Shown in pieces: positions 8,967 through 17,381 of a stretch of DNA of 64,000 nt (position 1 is the first letter of the stretch; each line of letters starts with the position of its first letter). Under the pieces are notes generated by a model. It made no database searches, was not told where the DNA came from, and saw only the letters and a list, made by a program, of their open reading frames with translations. The translations under genes were made by a program, and so were the position numbers. Origin of the DNA: an uncultured Acetatifactor sp. GTDB lineage: Bacteria > Bacillota > Clostridia > Lachnospirales > Lachnospiraceae. The stretch is taken from NCBI GenBank assembly GCA_944383825.1, contig CALWRA010000005.1, positions 1-64,000 of the forward strand, in the 5' to 3' direction.

Positions 8967-10160
8967 ATGCAGACAGAAAAAAGCCTGGGGAGTTATCCTG
9001 AAATAACAGATTCTCAGATAAGGGAGGCCCTTGATAAAGCCGTATCCCTGGTGACGGAAAATCTCAGGGATTTTACCGTAAGATTTCCTGATTCCAACAG
9101 CCGGCACAATTTTTACCCTCCAACGGAAAATGTGGAGTGGACCACGGGCTTTTGGACAGGGCAAATCTGGCTGGCTTTTGAAACAGTGAGGGACAAGGAG
9201 CCGGATCGGGCCCGGCTTTTGAAAACAGCCGGAGAAATACAAGTGGAAAGCTTTTTAAATAGAATTCGGGATAAGGTGGATGTGGATCATCACGATATGG
9301 GATTTCTTTATTCCCCTTCCTGCGTGGCGGCATGGAAGCTGACGGGAAATGAAACAGCCAAAAAGGCGGCTGTTATGGCGGCGGATCAGCTGCTGACCCG
9401 CTTTCAGGAAAGGGGACAGTTCTTCCAGGCATGGGGCGAGTTGGGAGCCCGGGACAACTACAGACTGATCATTGACTGTCTGCTTAATATGCCCTTGCTG
9501 TTCTGGGCGTCACAGGTCACGGGGGATGAAAAATACCGGACAAAGGCTCAGGCTCATATCCGTACAGCTATGAACTGTGTGATCCGGCCCGACCATTCCA
9601 CCTATCACACTTACTTTTTTGACCCTGGGACAGGAAAGCTGGTACGGGGGGTGACACACCAGGGAAACAGGGACGGTTCCGCTTGGGCCCGAGGGCAGGC
9701 ATGGGGAATATACGGATCGGCTCTCAGCTATCGTCAGATGAGGAAACCGGAATACATAGATATTTTCCGAAAGGTGACGGATTATTTTCTGGAGCATCTG
9801 CCGGACGATTTGATTCCCTATTGGGATTTTGACTTCGACAATGGCAGCAGCGAACCCAGGGATTCCTCTGCGGCGGCCATTGCGGTATGCGGTATACTGG
9901 AAATGTCAAAGTATCTGGAGAACGGTGAGGCGTCTCACTACCGAAAAGCGGCCAAACGGCTGCTGGCGGCGCTCTGGGAAAAATGTGCTGTGCGTTCTCC
10001 CGAGGAATCAAACGGACTGCTCCTTCATGGCACCTATGCGAGAGGAACACCCACTAATCCCTGTACGGACAGAGGTGTGGATGAGTGCAATACATGGGGG
10101 GATTATTTTTATCTGGAGAGTCTTATCAGGCTGACCGGAGACTGGGATTTGTATTGGTAA
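8967..10160 (+). CDS. GH88 unsaturated glucuronyl hydrolase
   Basis: Cytoplasmic glycoside hydrolase family 88 enzyme (about 397 residues, normal for the family). It removes the 4,5-unsaturated uronic acid from the non-reducing end of oligosaccharides made by a lyase. The (alpha/alpha)6-barrel signature residues are visible: VDHHDMGF (D110 in this start) and RLIIDCLLNMPLLFW (D170), corresponding to the two essential aspartates of Bacillus UGL. ATG 8967 is chosen over the adjoining GTG 8964 because AAGAGG lies 6 nt upstream. It follows the lyase in the same operon after a 131-bp gap, completing a lyase-then-hydrolase pathway. Confidence 0.93.
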   Translation: MQTEKSLGSYPEITDSQIREALDKAVSLVTENLRDFTVRFPDSNSRHNFYPPTENVEWTTGFWTGQIWLAFETVRDKEPDRARLLKTAGEIQVESFLNRIRDKVDVDHHDMGFLYSPSCVAAWKLTGNETAKKAAVMAADQLLTRFQERGQFFQAWGELGARDNYRLIIDCLLNMPLLFWASQVTGDEKYRTKAQAHIRTAMNCVIRPDHSTYHTYFFDPGTGKLVRGVTHQGNRDGSAWARGQAWGIYGSALSYRQMRKPEYIDIFRKVTDYFLEHLPDDLIPYWDFDFDNGSSEPRDSSAAAIAVCGILEMSKYLENGEASHYRKAAKRLLAALWEKCAVRSPEESNGLLLHGTYARGTPTNPCTDRGVDECNTWGDYFYLESLIRLTGDWDLYW

Positions 10161-10194
10161 AAAGAGAGGTGAAAACAAGATATGGGAGGTTTTT

Positions 10195-11679
10195 ATGAAG
10201 GCAATCATGCTTATGTTCGATTCTCTGAACAGGCATTATCTTCCAAATTATGGATGTGACTGGACTGTAATGCCTAATTTTTGTCGGCTGGCGCAGAGGA
10301 CGCTGACCTTTGACAATTTTTATGCGGGCAGTCTTCCCTGTATGCCTGCCAGAAGGGAGCTTCACACAGGCCGTTATAATTTTCTCCACTCGTCCTGGTC
10401 TCCCCTTCAGCCCTATGATGATTCCGTGATACAGCGTTTGAAGGAAAAGGGGGTTTATACACATGTCACCACCGATCATTTCCACTACTGGGAGGCTGGC
10501 GGTAGCTGTTATCTGACGAAATTTGACAGCTATGAAATGCACAGAGGGCAGCAGGGCGACCCTTGGATTGGACAAGTTCCGTGGCCGGAGTTTCCGGAAA
10601 CTCTATGCCGCCGCCAGAATGGACAGAATTGGCGCCATGACTGGATTAACCGGGCCTTTCTGAAGACGGAGGCTCAGATGCCTCAGACACGGACAATGGA
10701 CAGCGGCCTGGATTTTATCGAGAGAAACGCCAAATATGACGATTGGTATCTGCAGATTGAGATATTCGATCCTCATGAACCTTTTTATACGCAGGAAAAT
10801 TACAAGAAGCTTTATCCCCACGATTACCATGGAAAGAATCTGGATTGGCCCGATTATGGGAAGAATGAATACGGTCCCGAGGCTACCCGCCATGTGCGTT
10901 ATGAGTATGCCGCCCTGTTAAGTATGTGCGATCATAATTTGGGCAGGCTTCTGGACAAAATGGACCAGCTTGACATGTGGAGGGATACCATGCTCATTGT
11001 AAATACAGATCATGGATTTATGCTGGGTGAAAAGGAATGGATGGGCAAGAATATTCAGCCCATGTATCAGGAAATTGTCCACCTGCCCTTCTTTCTCTAT
11101 GATCCCAGGTGTCCTGACGCAAAGGGAGAGCGGAGGGAAGCCCTGGCTCAGACAGTGGATATTGTGCCTACTTTGGCAGAATTTTTTCAGGCAGAGTTGC
11201 CGGAATGCATGGACGGGAGGAGCCTCACGCCTGTTATCCGGACGGACGAAGCAATCCGGGACGCCGCTCTTTTTGGCGTCTTTGGAGGACACGTCAATAT
11301 CACTGACGGCAGATATGTGTATATGAAGGCTCCGGTTTCTGAGGAAAACACACCTCTTTTTGAGTATACGGATATGCCCTGTCATATGCGGGAACCCTTT
11401 ACCTCGGAGGAGTTGAGTCAGGCTGAATTGCTGGACGGATTTCCTCATATGAAAGGCTCAAAGGTGATGAGGATTCCGGCAAAGACCAATTTCAGCGCTT
11501 ACCGTCAAGGCACTCTCCTTTATGATCTTTGGAAGGATCCGGTGCAGAATATGCCTTTTCGGGAGGAAGACACGGAAAAGAGGCTTGAGAGCGCCATGGT
11601 TAGAATGATGAAGGAGAATGAAGCCCCGGAGGAACAGTACGAGCGCGTGGGGCTTTCTCACAAGAAAGAACATCACTAA
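10195..11679 (+). CDS. Type I sulfatase (Cys-type) of the glycan operon
   Basis: Arylsulfatase-superfamily enzyme of 494 residues expected to desulfate glycan oligosaccharides. The formylglycine motif is C49-M-P-A-R53 followed by ELHTGR, a C-x-P-x-R motif with Ala in place of the more usual Ser. Because the modified residue is Cys and the organism appears anaerobic, maturation should need the radical-SAM maturase; one is at 61788-62912. The metal-ligand region is NTDHGFMLGEKEW. No signal peptide is seen, so the enzyme is probably cytoplasmic, matching the intracellular GH88. It is the last gene of the operon starting at 3648, and GGGAGG precedes its ATG. The sulfated position hydrolysed is unknown. 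Confidence 0.92.
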   Translation: MKAIMLMFDSLNRHYLPNYGCDWTVMPNFCRLAQRTLTFDNFYAGSLPCMPARRELHTGRYNFLHSSWSPLQPYDDSVIQRLKEKGVYTHVTTDHFHYWEAGGSCYLTKFDSYEMHRGQQGDPWIGQVPWPEFPETLCRRQNGQNWRHDWINRAFLKTEAQMPQTRTMDSGLDFIERNAKYDDWYLQIEIFDPHEPFYTQENYKKLYPHDYHGKNLDWPDYGKNEYGPEATRHVRYEYAALLSMCDHNLGRLLDKMDQLDMWRDTMLIVNTDHGFMLGEKEWMGKNIQPMYQEIVHLPFFLYDPRCPDAKGERREALAQTVDIVPTLAEFFQAELPECMDGRSLTPVIRTDEAIRDAALFGVFGGHVNITDGRYVYMKAPVSEENTPLFEYTDMPCHMREPFTSEELSQAELLDGFPHMKGSKVMRIPAKTNFSAYRQGTLLYDLWKDPVQNMPFREEDTEKRLESAMVRMMKENEAPEEQYERVGLSHKKEHH

Positions 11680-11832
11680 AAAGCGGTTTTTTAGCAGTTG
11701 TTGATGACGGCAGAAGGGACTACTGAAAAAGCAGATGAATGATCTGCTGATATGCTCCCTTGAACCATCTGGTACGAACCATGAAAAAAGCGATAATGGA
11801 GCCTCTGAACAAAAAAAGATAACAGATTTTTC

Positions 11833-11861
11833 TTGACAATAATACGAATCCGTACTGTGTA
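11833..11861 (+). promoter_or_regulatory. Promoter of the first MATE gene
   Basis: Consensus TTGACA at 11833-11838. At 17-bp spacing the -10 is the weak TGTGTA (11856-11861); TATCAT at 11860 is too far for a normal spacer. The block TTGACAAT-A-TA-GAAT-CGTACT recurs at the marR promoter (13363), so the two promoters are related by duplication. Confidence 0.55.
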
Positions 11862-11881
11862 TCATAGTACGGATTCGTATT
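11841..11881. promoter_or_regulatory. Perfect 16-bp inverted repeat over the MATE promoter (operator candidate)
   Basis: The arm AATACGAATCCGTACT (11841-11856) and its exact reverse complement (11866-11881) are separated by 9 nt. The palindrome covers the spacer and -10 of the promoter, the classic place for a repressor such as MarR. The regulator encoded at 13476 is the obvious candidate. A transcribed hairpin is possible for the right arm only, so an operator is more likely than a terminator. Confidence 0.65.
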
Positions 11882-11985
11882 TTGTGTTGCGTCAGAATTT
11901 CATGATTAGAATTATTTTGAAATCATGCGGCGTGGAATCCGTTTGGGGGATTAAAAATTAGTTTTGGAGAAACGGAGGAAACATT

Positions 11986-13329
11986 ATGAATTCACAGGTT
12001 TTATTTGCGAAAACACCGCCTTTAAAACTTTTTTTTATGGCATCCATACCGGGGGCGGTGGGTATGCTGGCTTCGGCTCTTTATCAGCTTGTGGATGGTA
12101 TTTTTGTGGGGCGTTTTTTGGGGGAAACCGCGTTTGCCGCGCTGAATCTTGCCATGCCCTTTGTAATTATTAACTTTGCTCTTGCGGATCTGATCGGTGT
12201 GGGCTCTTCGGTCCCCATTTCCATAAATCTAGGGAAGAAAAAGATTGAGGAAGCCAATAATATTTTTACCTGCGCCTGCCTGATGATTGTGGGTGCAGGA
12301 GCCGTGGTGGGCGGGATTCTGTATGCGGCTGCGCCCGGGTTGATCGGACTTATGGGAGCTGAAGGAGATTTTGCGTCCCTTGCAGTGCAGTATCTGCGGG
12401 TATATGCTATCTGCTCTCCGATAACCACGATTGTATTTGCTACGGACAATTATCTGCGCATTTGCGGAAAAATCAATGGAAGTATGTTTTTGAATATTTT
12501 TATGTCAGTCCTGAGCGCAGTTTTGGAATTCGTGTTCCTGTATGTATTTCAATGGGGGATCTGGGCCGCTGCGCTGGGCACTTGCCTGGGGATGTTTGTC
12601 AGTGCGGGTATAGCTCTTGTTCCGTTTTTTATGGGAAAAATGCAGCTTCGTTTCTGCCGTCCCCGGTTTTCCCTGCGGATGATACGACAGATTGTTTCCT
12701 GTGGAGTGCCCAATTTCCTGAACAACATTGCGGGAAGGATTACCTCCATTTTGATGAACACGGTGCTTGTGCGTCTTGGAGGGGAAACGGCGGTATCCGT
12801 TTACGGTATTTTGATGTATGCGGACGGATTCATCCAGCCGCTGCTCTACGGAATGTGTGACTCCCTGCAGCCGGCCGTGGGCTATAATCTGGGGGCCGGA
12901 AAGCATTCCCGGGTAAGAGCCATAGAAAAATGCTGCTATGTTGCAAACGCTGTGGTATCCCTTTTATCCATGGTGCTCATCTTTCTGTTTCCCGCCCAGA
13001 TTGCAGGACTGTTTACCACAGAGGTAAACGGAGAATTGATGATAATCGCCATATCCGCTCTGAAGCTGTTCGCCTTCACCTACCTGACAAGATGGCTTTC
13101 CTTTGCAACCCAGAGCTATATGCTGGCGATAGAGAAGCCTATACCGGCCTCTATTATTTCTGTTTCCACAGCGTTGATTTTCCCAGTCCTTTTGATTGTT
13201 CTGCTTTGGCCTTTTGGACTGACTGGTCTGTGGCTGAATTTTGCAGGAACATCCCTGCTTGCGGCAGTGTTGTCCGCTGTGGTATTGTTGAAAAAGCGCA
13301 AAGAGCTGTTGCGTCCTGACGCACAATAA
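11986..13329 (+). CDS. MATE-family efflux transporter, copy 1
   Basis: Multidrug and toxic compound extrusion family transporter, 447 residues with about 12 TM segments, normal for the family. It should export small molecules or drugs by Na+ or H+ antiport. It is close to the second MATE gene at 13952 along its entire length; for example both begin MNSQ-LF-KTPPLKLFFMAS and share AEKCCY-type and FATQSYMLAIEKP segments. The ORF is preceded by GGAGG. It is expressed from its own promoter under a palindromic operator. The substrate cannot be told from sequence. Confidence 0.93.
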   Translation: MNSQVLFAKTPPLKLFFMASIPGAVGMLASALYQLVDGIFVGRFLGETAFAALNLAMPFVIINFALADLIGVGSSVPISINLGKKKIEEANNIFTCACLMIVGAGAVVGGILYAAAPGLIGLMGAEGDFASLAVQYLRVYAICSPITTIVFATDNYLRICGKINGSMFLNIFMSVLSAVLEFVFLYVFQWGIWAAALGTCLGMFVSAGIALVPFFMGKMQLRFCRPRFSLRMIRQIVSCGVPNFLNNIAGRITSILMNTVLVRLGGETAVSVYGILMYADGFIQPLLYGMCDSLQPAVGYNLGAGKHSRVRAIEKCCYVANAVVSLLSMVLIFLFPAQIAGLFTTEVNGELMIIAISALKLFAFTYLTRWLSFATQSYMLAIEKPIPASIISVSTALIFPVLLIVLLWPFGLTGLWLNFAGTSLLAAVLSAVVLLKKRKELLRPDAQ

Positions 13330-13362
13330 AAGTGTGAGAGGTCAGAGAAATCAGTTTTTGAC

Positions 13363-13391
13363 TTGACAATATTATGAATTCGTACTATAAA
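13363..13391 (+). promoter_or_regulatory. Promoter of the marR-MATE2 operon
   Basis: TTGACA (13363-13368), 17-bp spacer, TATAAA (13386-13391). The -35 and spacer resemble the MATE1 promoter. An inverted repeat begins at the -10 (next entry). Confidence 0.7.
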
Positions 13392-13428
13392 AGAATCCGG
13401 ACGATAAATGATGAGTGCGGATTCTTTT
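13389..13428. promoter_or_regulatory. 11-bp inverted repeat at the transcription start of marR
   Basis: AAAAGAATCCG (13389-13399) and its exact reverse complement (13418-13428) with an 18-nt loop. It shares the core GAATCCG/CGGATTC with the MATE1 palindrome, so the same protein may bind both. The right arm ends in a T-run, so a weak attenuator is an alternative, but the left arm begins before the expected start of transcription. Confidence 0.5.
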
Positions 13429-13475
13429 TTCACGCATTGGATGGATGTCCCTTCAGACGGGCAGGGGGTGAAAAT

Positions 13476-13952
13476 GTGAAAAATCAAAGAGATTACTCGG
13501 AGGAAGTACGCAGTCTGGTAAACGCCATCAATAAGATAGATGGTGCGTATTATTTTTGCGCAAAGAAAATGGGTATTAAGGAAAATACTCTGGCGCTTTT
13601 GAGCGCTTTAGATGATGGCAGGCCCCATACGCAAAAGCAGATCTGCGAGGAATGGCTGATTCCCAAAACGACGATTAACACGGTGGTGAGGGAGCTGCTT
13701 CGGAAGGATTATATTACGCTTGGGGCGGCGGGGCCCACTAAAGAAAAGACCATTCTTTTAACGCAAAGGGGGAGGCAATATGCGGATGAGATTATGGAAG
13801 AAATGAATTTGTCCGAACAGCGGGCTCTTGAACGGACCCTTCAGGACTTCTCCCCCGAATTTGTAGACGCCTTTGAATGCTTTGCACAAAATCTGTGTGA
13901 GGAATTTGAGAAAAGAATTTTGAAAAAAGACGAAAGAAAGAGGAACCAATAA
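13476..13952 (+). CDS. MarR-family transcriptional regulator
   Basis: Winged-helix regulator of about 158 residues, a normal MarR length, from GTG 13476 preceded by AGGGGGTG. The open frame extends upstream to 13374, but that part overlaps the promoter and is not coding. The winged helix lies in LLSALDDGRPHTQKQICEEWLIPKTTINTVVRELLRKDYI followed by the wing (TKEKTILLTQRGRQYADEI). It overlaps MATE2 by one base (TAATG). By family and position it most likely represses both MATE genes through the GAATCCG-containing palindromes. The inducing ligand is unknown. Confidence 0.88.
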   Translation: MKNQRDYSEEVRSLVNAINKIDGAYYFCAKKMGIKENTLALLSALDDGRPHTQKQICEEWLIPKTTINTVVRELLRKDYITLGAAGPTKEKTILLTQRGRQYADEIMEEMNLSEQRALERTLQDFSPEFVDAFECFAQNLCEEFEKRILKKDERKRNQ

Positions 13953-15313
13953 TGAACTCTCAGACCTTATTTTCCAAGACGCCGCCACTGAAGCTGTTTT
14001 TCATGGCTTCTCTCCCCGGGGCGGTGGGAATGCTGGCCTCAGCTCTTTATCAGCTTATGGACGGAATTTTTGTAGGGCAGTTTTTAGGAGAAACGGCCTT
14101 TGCGGCGCTGAATCTTGCCATGCCCTTTGTAATCATTAATTTTTCTTTGGCGGATTTGATCGGTATGGGATCCTCAGTCCCCATTTCCATAAGTCTTGGA
14201 AAAAAACACGATGAAGAGGCAAACAATATTTTTACCTGTGCCTGTCTGATGATTTTCGGAGCGGGAGTTCTTGTGGGAGTGATTCTCTTTGCGGCCGCGC
14301 CGGGGCTGATCGGGCTGATGGGAGCAGAGGGGGAGTTTGCGGCCCTGGCCGTACAGTATTTGCGGGTATATGCTATCTGTTCCCCCGTTACAACGATTGT
14401 ATTTGCTACGGACAATTATTTGCGCATTTGCGGAAAAATCAACGGCAGCATGTTTCTGAACATTTTTATGTCGGTGCTGAGTGCAGGACTGGAATTTTTG
14501 TTTCTATATGTATTTCGCTGGGGCATATGGGCCGCGGCGCTGGCTACCTGTATGGGCATGTGCCTCAGCGCATGTATTGCGCTGTCTCCATTCCTGCTTG
14601 GGAAAATGCAGCTTCGTTTCTGCCGTCCCCGGTTTTCCCTGCGTATGGTGCGCCAGGTTGTTTCCTGCGGAACACCCAATTTTTTGAACAATATTGCGGG
14701 AAGAATCACCTCTATTTTGATGAATGTACTGTTGGTACGGCTGGGGGGAGAGACCGCAGTGTCCGTCTACGGTATTTTGATGTATGCGGAGGGCTTCATT
14801 CAGCCCTTGCTGTATGGCATGTGCGATTCTCTTCAGCCTGCTGTGGGATATAATCTGGGAGCGGGTAAGTACTCCCGTGTCAGGGCCATTGAGAAGTGCT
14901 GCTATATTGCAAGCGCAGTTGTTTCCTTATTGGCTATGGTAATTATTTTTCTGCTTCCCGCCCAGATTGCAGGGCTGTTTACCACGGACAGAAACGGGGA
15001 GCTTATGGACATTGCGGGGGCTGCCCTCAGGATATTCAGCCTCACTTATCTGACAAGATGGTTTTCCTTTGCCACTCAAAGTTATATGCTGGCCATTGAA
15101 AAACCTGTGCCGGCTTCTCTGATTTCTATTTCCACAGCACTGATTTTCCCGGTGGTGCTGGTTGTTGTGCTCTGGCCTCTGGGACTGACGGGATTATGGA
15201 TGAACTTTGGGGCAACCGCCCTGCTGGCGGGAATTTTGTCCGCTGCAGTACTGCTGCGGGAGCACAAAAACATGATGCGGCCGGATGCGGCTGAAACTAT
15301 CCAAAGACGATAA
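13952..15313 (+). CDS. MATE-family efflux transporter, copy 2
   Basis: 453-residue MATE transporter and clear paralogue of the gene at 11986; most TM segments differ at only a few positions, with more changes near the C-terminus. Its start codon overlaps the marR stop, so regulator and transporter are translationally coupled. Keeping two similar exporters around one regulator suggests dosage or a split in substrate range. No terminator is evident before the convergent ATPase gene ending at 15396. Confidence 0.93.
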   Translation: MNSQTLFSKTPPLKLFFMASLPGAVGMLASALYQLMDGIFVGQFLGETAFAALNLAMPFVIINFSLADLIGMGSSVPISISLGKKHDEEANNIFTCACLMIFGAGVLVGVILFAAAPGLIGLMGAEGEFAALAVQYLRVYAICSPVTTIVFATDNYLRICGKINGSMFLNIFMSVLSAGLEFLFLYVFRWGIWAAALATCMGMCLSACIALSPFLLGKMQLRFCRPRFSLRMVRQVVSCGTPNFLNNIAGRITSILMNVLLVRLGGETAVSVYGILMYAEGFIQPLLYGMCDSLQPAVGYNLGAGKYSRVRAIEKCCYIASAVVSLLAMVIIFLLPAQIAGLFTTDRNGELMDIAGAALRIFSLTYLTRWFSFATQSYMLAIEKPVPASLISISTALIFPVVLVVVLWPLGLTGLWMNFGATALLAGILSAAVLLREHKNMMRPDAAETIQRR

Positions 15314-15395
15314 AGGAAAAGGAAATCCGCTATCTGAAAAGACTGCAGAATCTTGGCGTTGCAGTCATTGTAAAGCATTTTCCGGGGGAGAAATA

Positions 15396-17381
15396 TTATG
15401 GCTGGAGGTAGCCGTATTCTCCCCATATGGAACTGCTTACGGGCCGATCCATTTTAATATATTCGTTGCGGACAGCTTTCAGTATATGGAGCATGTTAAG
15501 AGGCTCGTTCTGAGCCAGCGCTATTACGCAGGAGTTCAGCAGAACATTTTTAATGGTTCCTCCCGAAAAGTCGAATTGTTTTGCCAGATAGGGAAGATCC
15601 AGATCGCCGCAGGGAAGTTCTTCCGGTATACAGCTTTTCCAGATAGCCAGACGCTGCTCTTCATCAGGAGGAAGAAAACGAATGGCATATTTTATTCTGC
15701 GCAGGAAAGCAGGGTCAATGTTATTCTGGAAATTAGTGGCCATAATGGCTGTGCCATGATACTGCTCCAGTCTCTGAAGAAGATAGGAAACCTCCGTATT
15801 AGCATATTTGTCCTTGGCATCGGAAACCTCGCTGCGCTTTCCAAACAGAGAATCTGCTTCGTCAAAAAAGAGAACCATATTGGTCTTTTCGGCAAAGGAA
15901 AACGCTTCCTCCAAATGTTTTTCCGTTTCGCCGATGTATTTATCCACAATATTGGACAGATTGACCTGATAAAGAGGAATTCCCAGGCTTTGAGCAATGG
16001 CATGGGCGCTCATGGTTTTTCCGGTTCCCGGGGGACCGGTGAGAAGGACAGTAACGGCTCTGCCATAGGGATAGGATTTTTTTAAATTCCATTCTTCAAA
16101 AATACGGTAGGTGCCGTTTGCGCTGGCAATGATCTGAGTGAGAATTTCTCTTATGGAATCGGTCACCTTCAGATCCTCCATAGTGACGGAAGGATAAATC
16201 ACCGTACCCAGGGAATCCTTTAAGCCGCGTCCGGCAATTTCATAGCAAATGGAAGAGAGCCTGCGCTTTTCTTCCACACCTCCCCGCTGTATCCGGGTCA
16301 GAAAGGCTTCCGCAACCTCGCTGGGATCCAGATAATAGCGGGCGGCAAAATGAATGCAGTCAAGCTCCAGACCGTACTGGGAGGAAAAGCCTTCCCAGAC
16401 CTGCCTGCGCTCCTGAAAGGAAAGGGAAGGCAGATCCTCCACAAGCACAGAATATTCGCGCCATAGGCCAATGCCCTTTTCCGAACAGAAAATAAGGGAG
16501 ACCCCCTTTGCTGTCAGAGGCTCAATAAGCTCTCTTATAAGGAATTCCTGATCCAGACCATGACTCTCAAGCCAATGATGGGTAATCCCATAAACACAGA
16601 GGACTGCGTTTTGAAAAAGCGCTTCTCTGATCAGCTTCATTCTGAAAATGGAGAACTCTCCGGCGATATTCCATCCGGATACATCGGTGGACAAAAGATC
16701 CCTGCCTGCCTGACGACAGATATGCCGGGCGAGAAAACGCCGCCCGCCCCGGCCTGTGAGCTGGATGATTCCGCCGCCGTTTTGCAGGAACTCTGCGCCT
16801 CTTACGGCAATATTTTCGAAGGCATAAAGAGGATGCAGAGATTCCTTATGGCGGAATATTTTACACATGGACACAAGCTCCCGATCCATGCCGTTATCTC
16901 CCATAAGGTAAAAAAAGACTCTGTCATCCAGATGAAGCTCTGCGTGTAGAATAGGACATTTTCTGCGGTCAATATAGCAGATTGCGTCTAATCCATCCAG
17001 CTTTTTTCTTGCATCCGCCGCTTCCGGAAATAAAATGCCCTCCATTTCATAGGCCAGATGGAGAGTAACCCCGGAGCCAGTATAATATTGAAGGCAGGCG
17101 GCAAACTCCGGCAGATGGGAGACTGCCAGACTTAGCTCCAGCACGGACTGAAGCACCCGGTCTGGTTCGCTACTGCCGCTCATCAGGGATAAAACCTGCA
17201 AAAGACGTTGTGTACCCTGGAAGTCTGCCTGTGCCCAGGCCTGTATATCTTTTTCCTGAAGACGCGCTATAGCCCTGGCGACGCCCGGAAAACGCCCCAG
17301 GCAGTCAAAAGAGCCTTTTTCCTCCAGGTAGGAAACGGCGCGCATCATCATCAGGTGAATTGCTGTCTCCAGGTAAGTCAT
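15396..17381 (-). CDS. Two-domain AAA+ ATPase resembling contractile-injection-system ATPases
   Basis: 661-residue cytoplasmic ATPase, last gene of a three-gene minus-strand operon. The C-terminal AAA+ module (about residues 420-640) is intact: Walker A GPPGTGKT, Walker B VLFFDEADSLFGKR, sensor 1 ATNFQNN and arginine-finger region DPAFLRRIKY. Residues about 205-385 look like a second, degenerate AAA-type module: GRGGRRFL in the Walker A position, AVLCVYGITHH in the Walker B position and no catalytic acids. The N-terminal 200 residues are helical and unassigned. This arrangement resembles the Pvc15-type ATPases of extracellular contractile injection systems as I remember them. The start overlaps the upstream stop as ATGA. 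AAA+ identity is certain; the injection-system link is an inference needing a profile search. Confidence 0.85.
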   Translation of the reverse strand: MTYLETAIHLMMMRAVSYLEEKGSFDCLGRFPGVARAIARLQEKDIQAWAQADFQGTQRLLQVLSLMSGSSEPDRVLQSVLELSLAVSHLPEFAACLQYYTGSGVTLHLAYEMEGILFPEAADARKKLDGLDAICYIDRRKCPILHAELHLDDRVFFYLMGDNGMDRELVSMCKIFRHKESLHPLYAFENIAVRGAEFLQNGGGIIQLTGRGGRRFLARHICRQAGRDLLSTDVSGWNIAGEFSIFRMKLIREALFQNAVLCVYGITHHWLESHGLDQEFLIRELIEPLTAKGVSLIFCSEKGIGLWREYSVLVEDLPSLSFQERRQVWEGFSSQYGLELDCIHFAARYYLDPSEVAEAFLTRIQRGGVEEKRRLSSICYEIAGRGLKDSLGTVIYPSVTMEDLKVTDSIREILTQIIASANGTYRIFEEWNLKKSYPYGRAVTVLLTGPPGTGKTMSAHAIAQSLGIPLYQVNLSNIVDKYIGETEKHLEEAFSFAEKTNMVLFFDEADSLFGKRSEVSDAKDKYANTEVSYLLQRLEQYHGTAIMATNFQNNIDPAFLRRIKYAIRFLPPDEEQRLAIWKSCIPEELPCGDLDLPYLAKQFDFSGGTIKNVLLNSCVIALAQNEPLNMLHILKAVRNEYIKMDRPVSSSIWGEYGYLQP

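Larger units (their letters stand above)
11680..11985. other. Intergenic region between sulfatase and MATE gene (306 bp)
   Basis: The first 150 bp shows no gene and only a small hairpin (GCAGAT 11731-11736 with ATCTGC 11742-11747) without a U-run, so no convincing terminator for the upstream operon is visible. The second half holds the MATE promoter and a long palindrome (separate entries). Confidence 0.5.

Noticed and set aside
13389..13428. Reading the marR inverted repeat as an ordinary terminator
   Set aside because: The left arm lies at the -10, before the expected transcript start, so a full hairpin would not form in the RNA.
15285..16085. 266-residue plus-strand frame over the end of the AAA+ ATPase
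   Set aside because: Opposite strand of an ATPase with intact motifs; composition is shadow-like.
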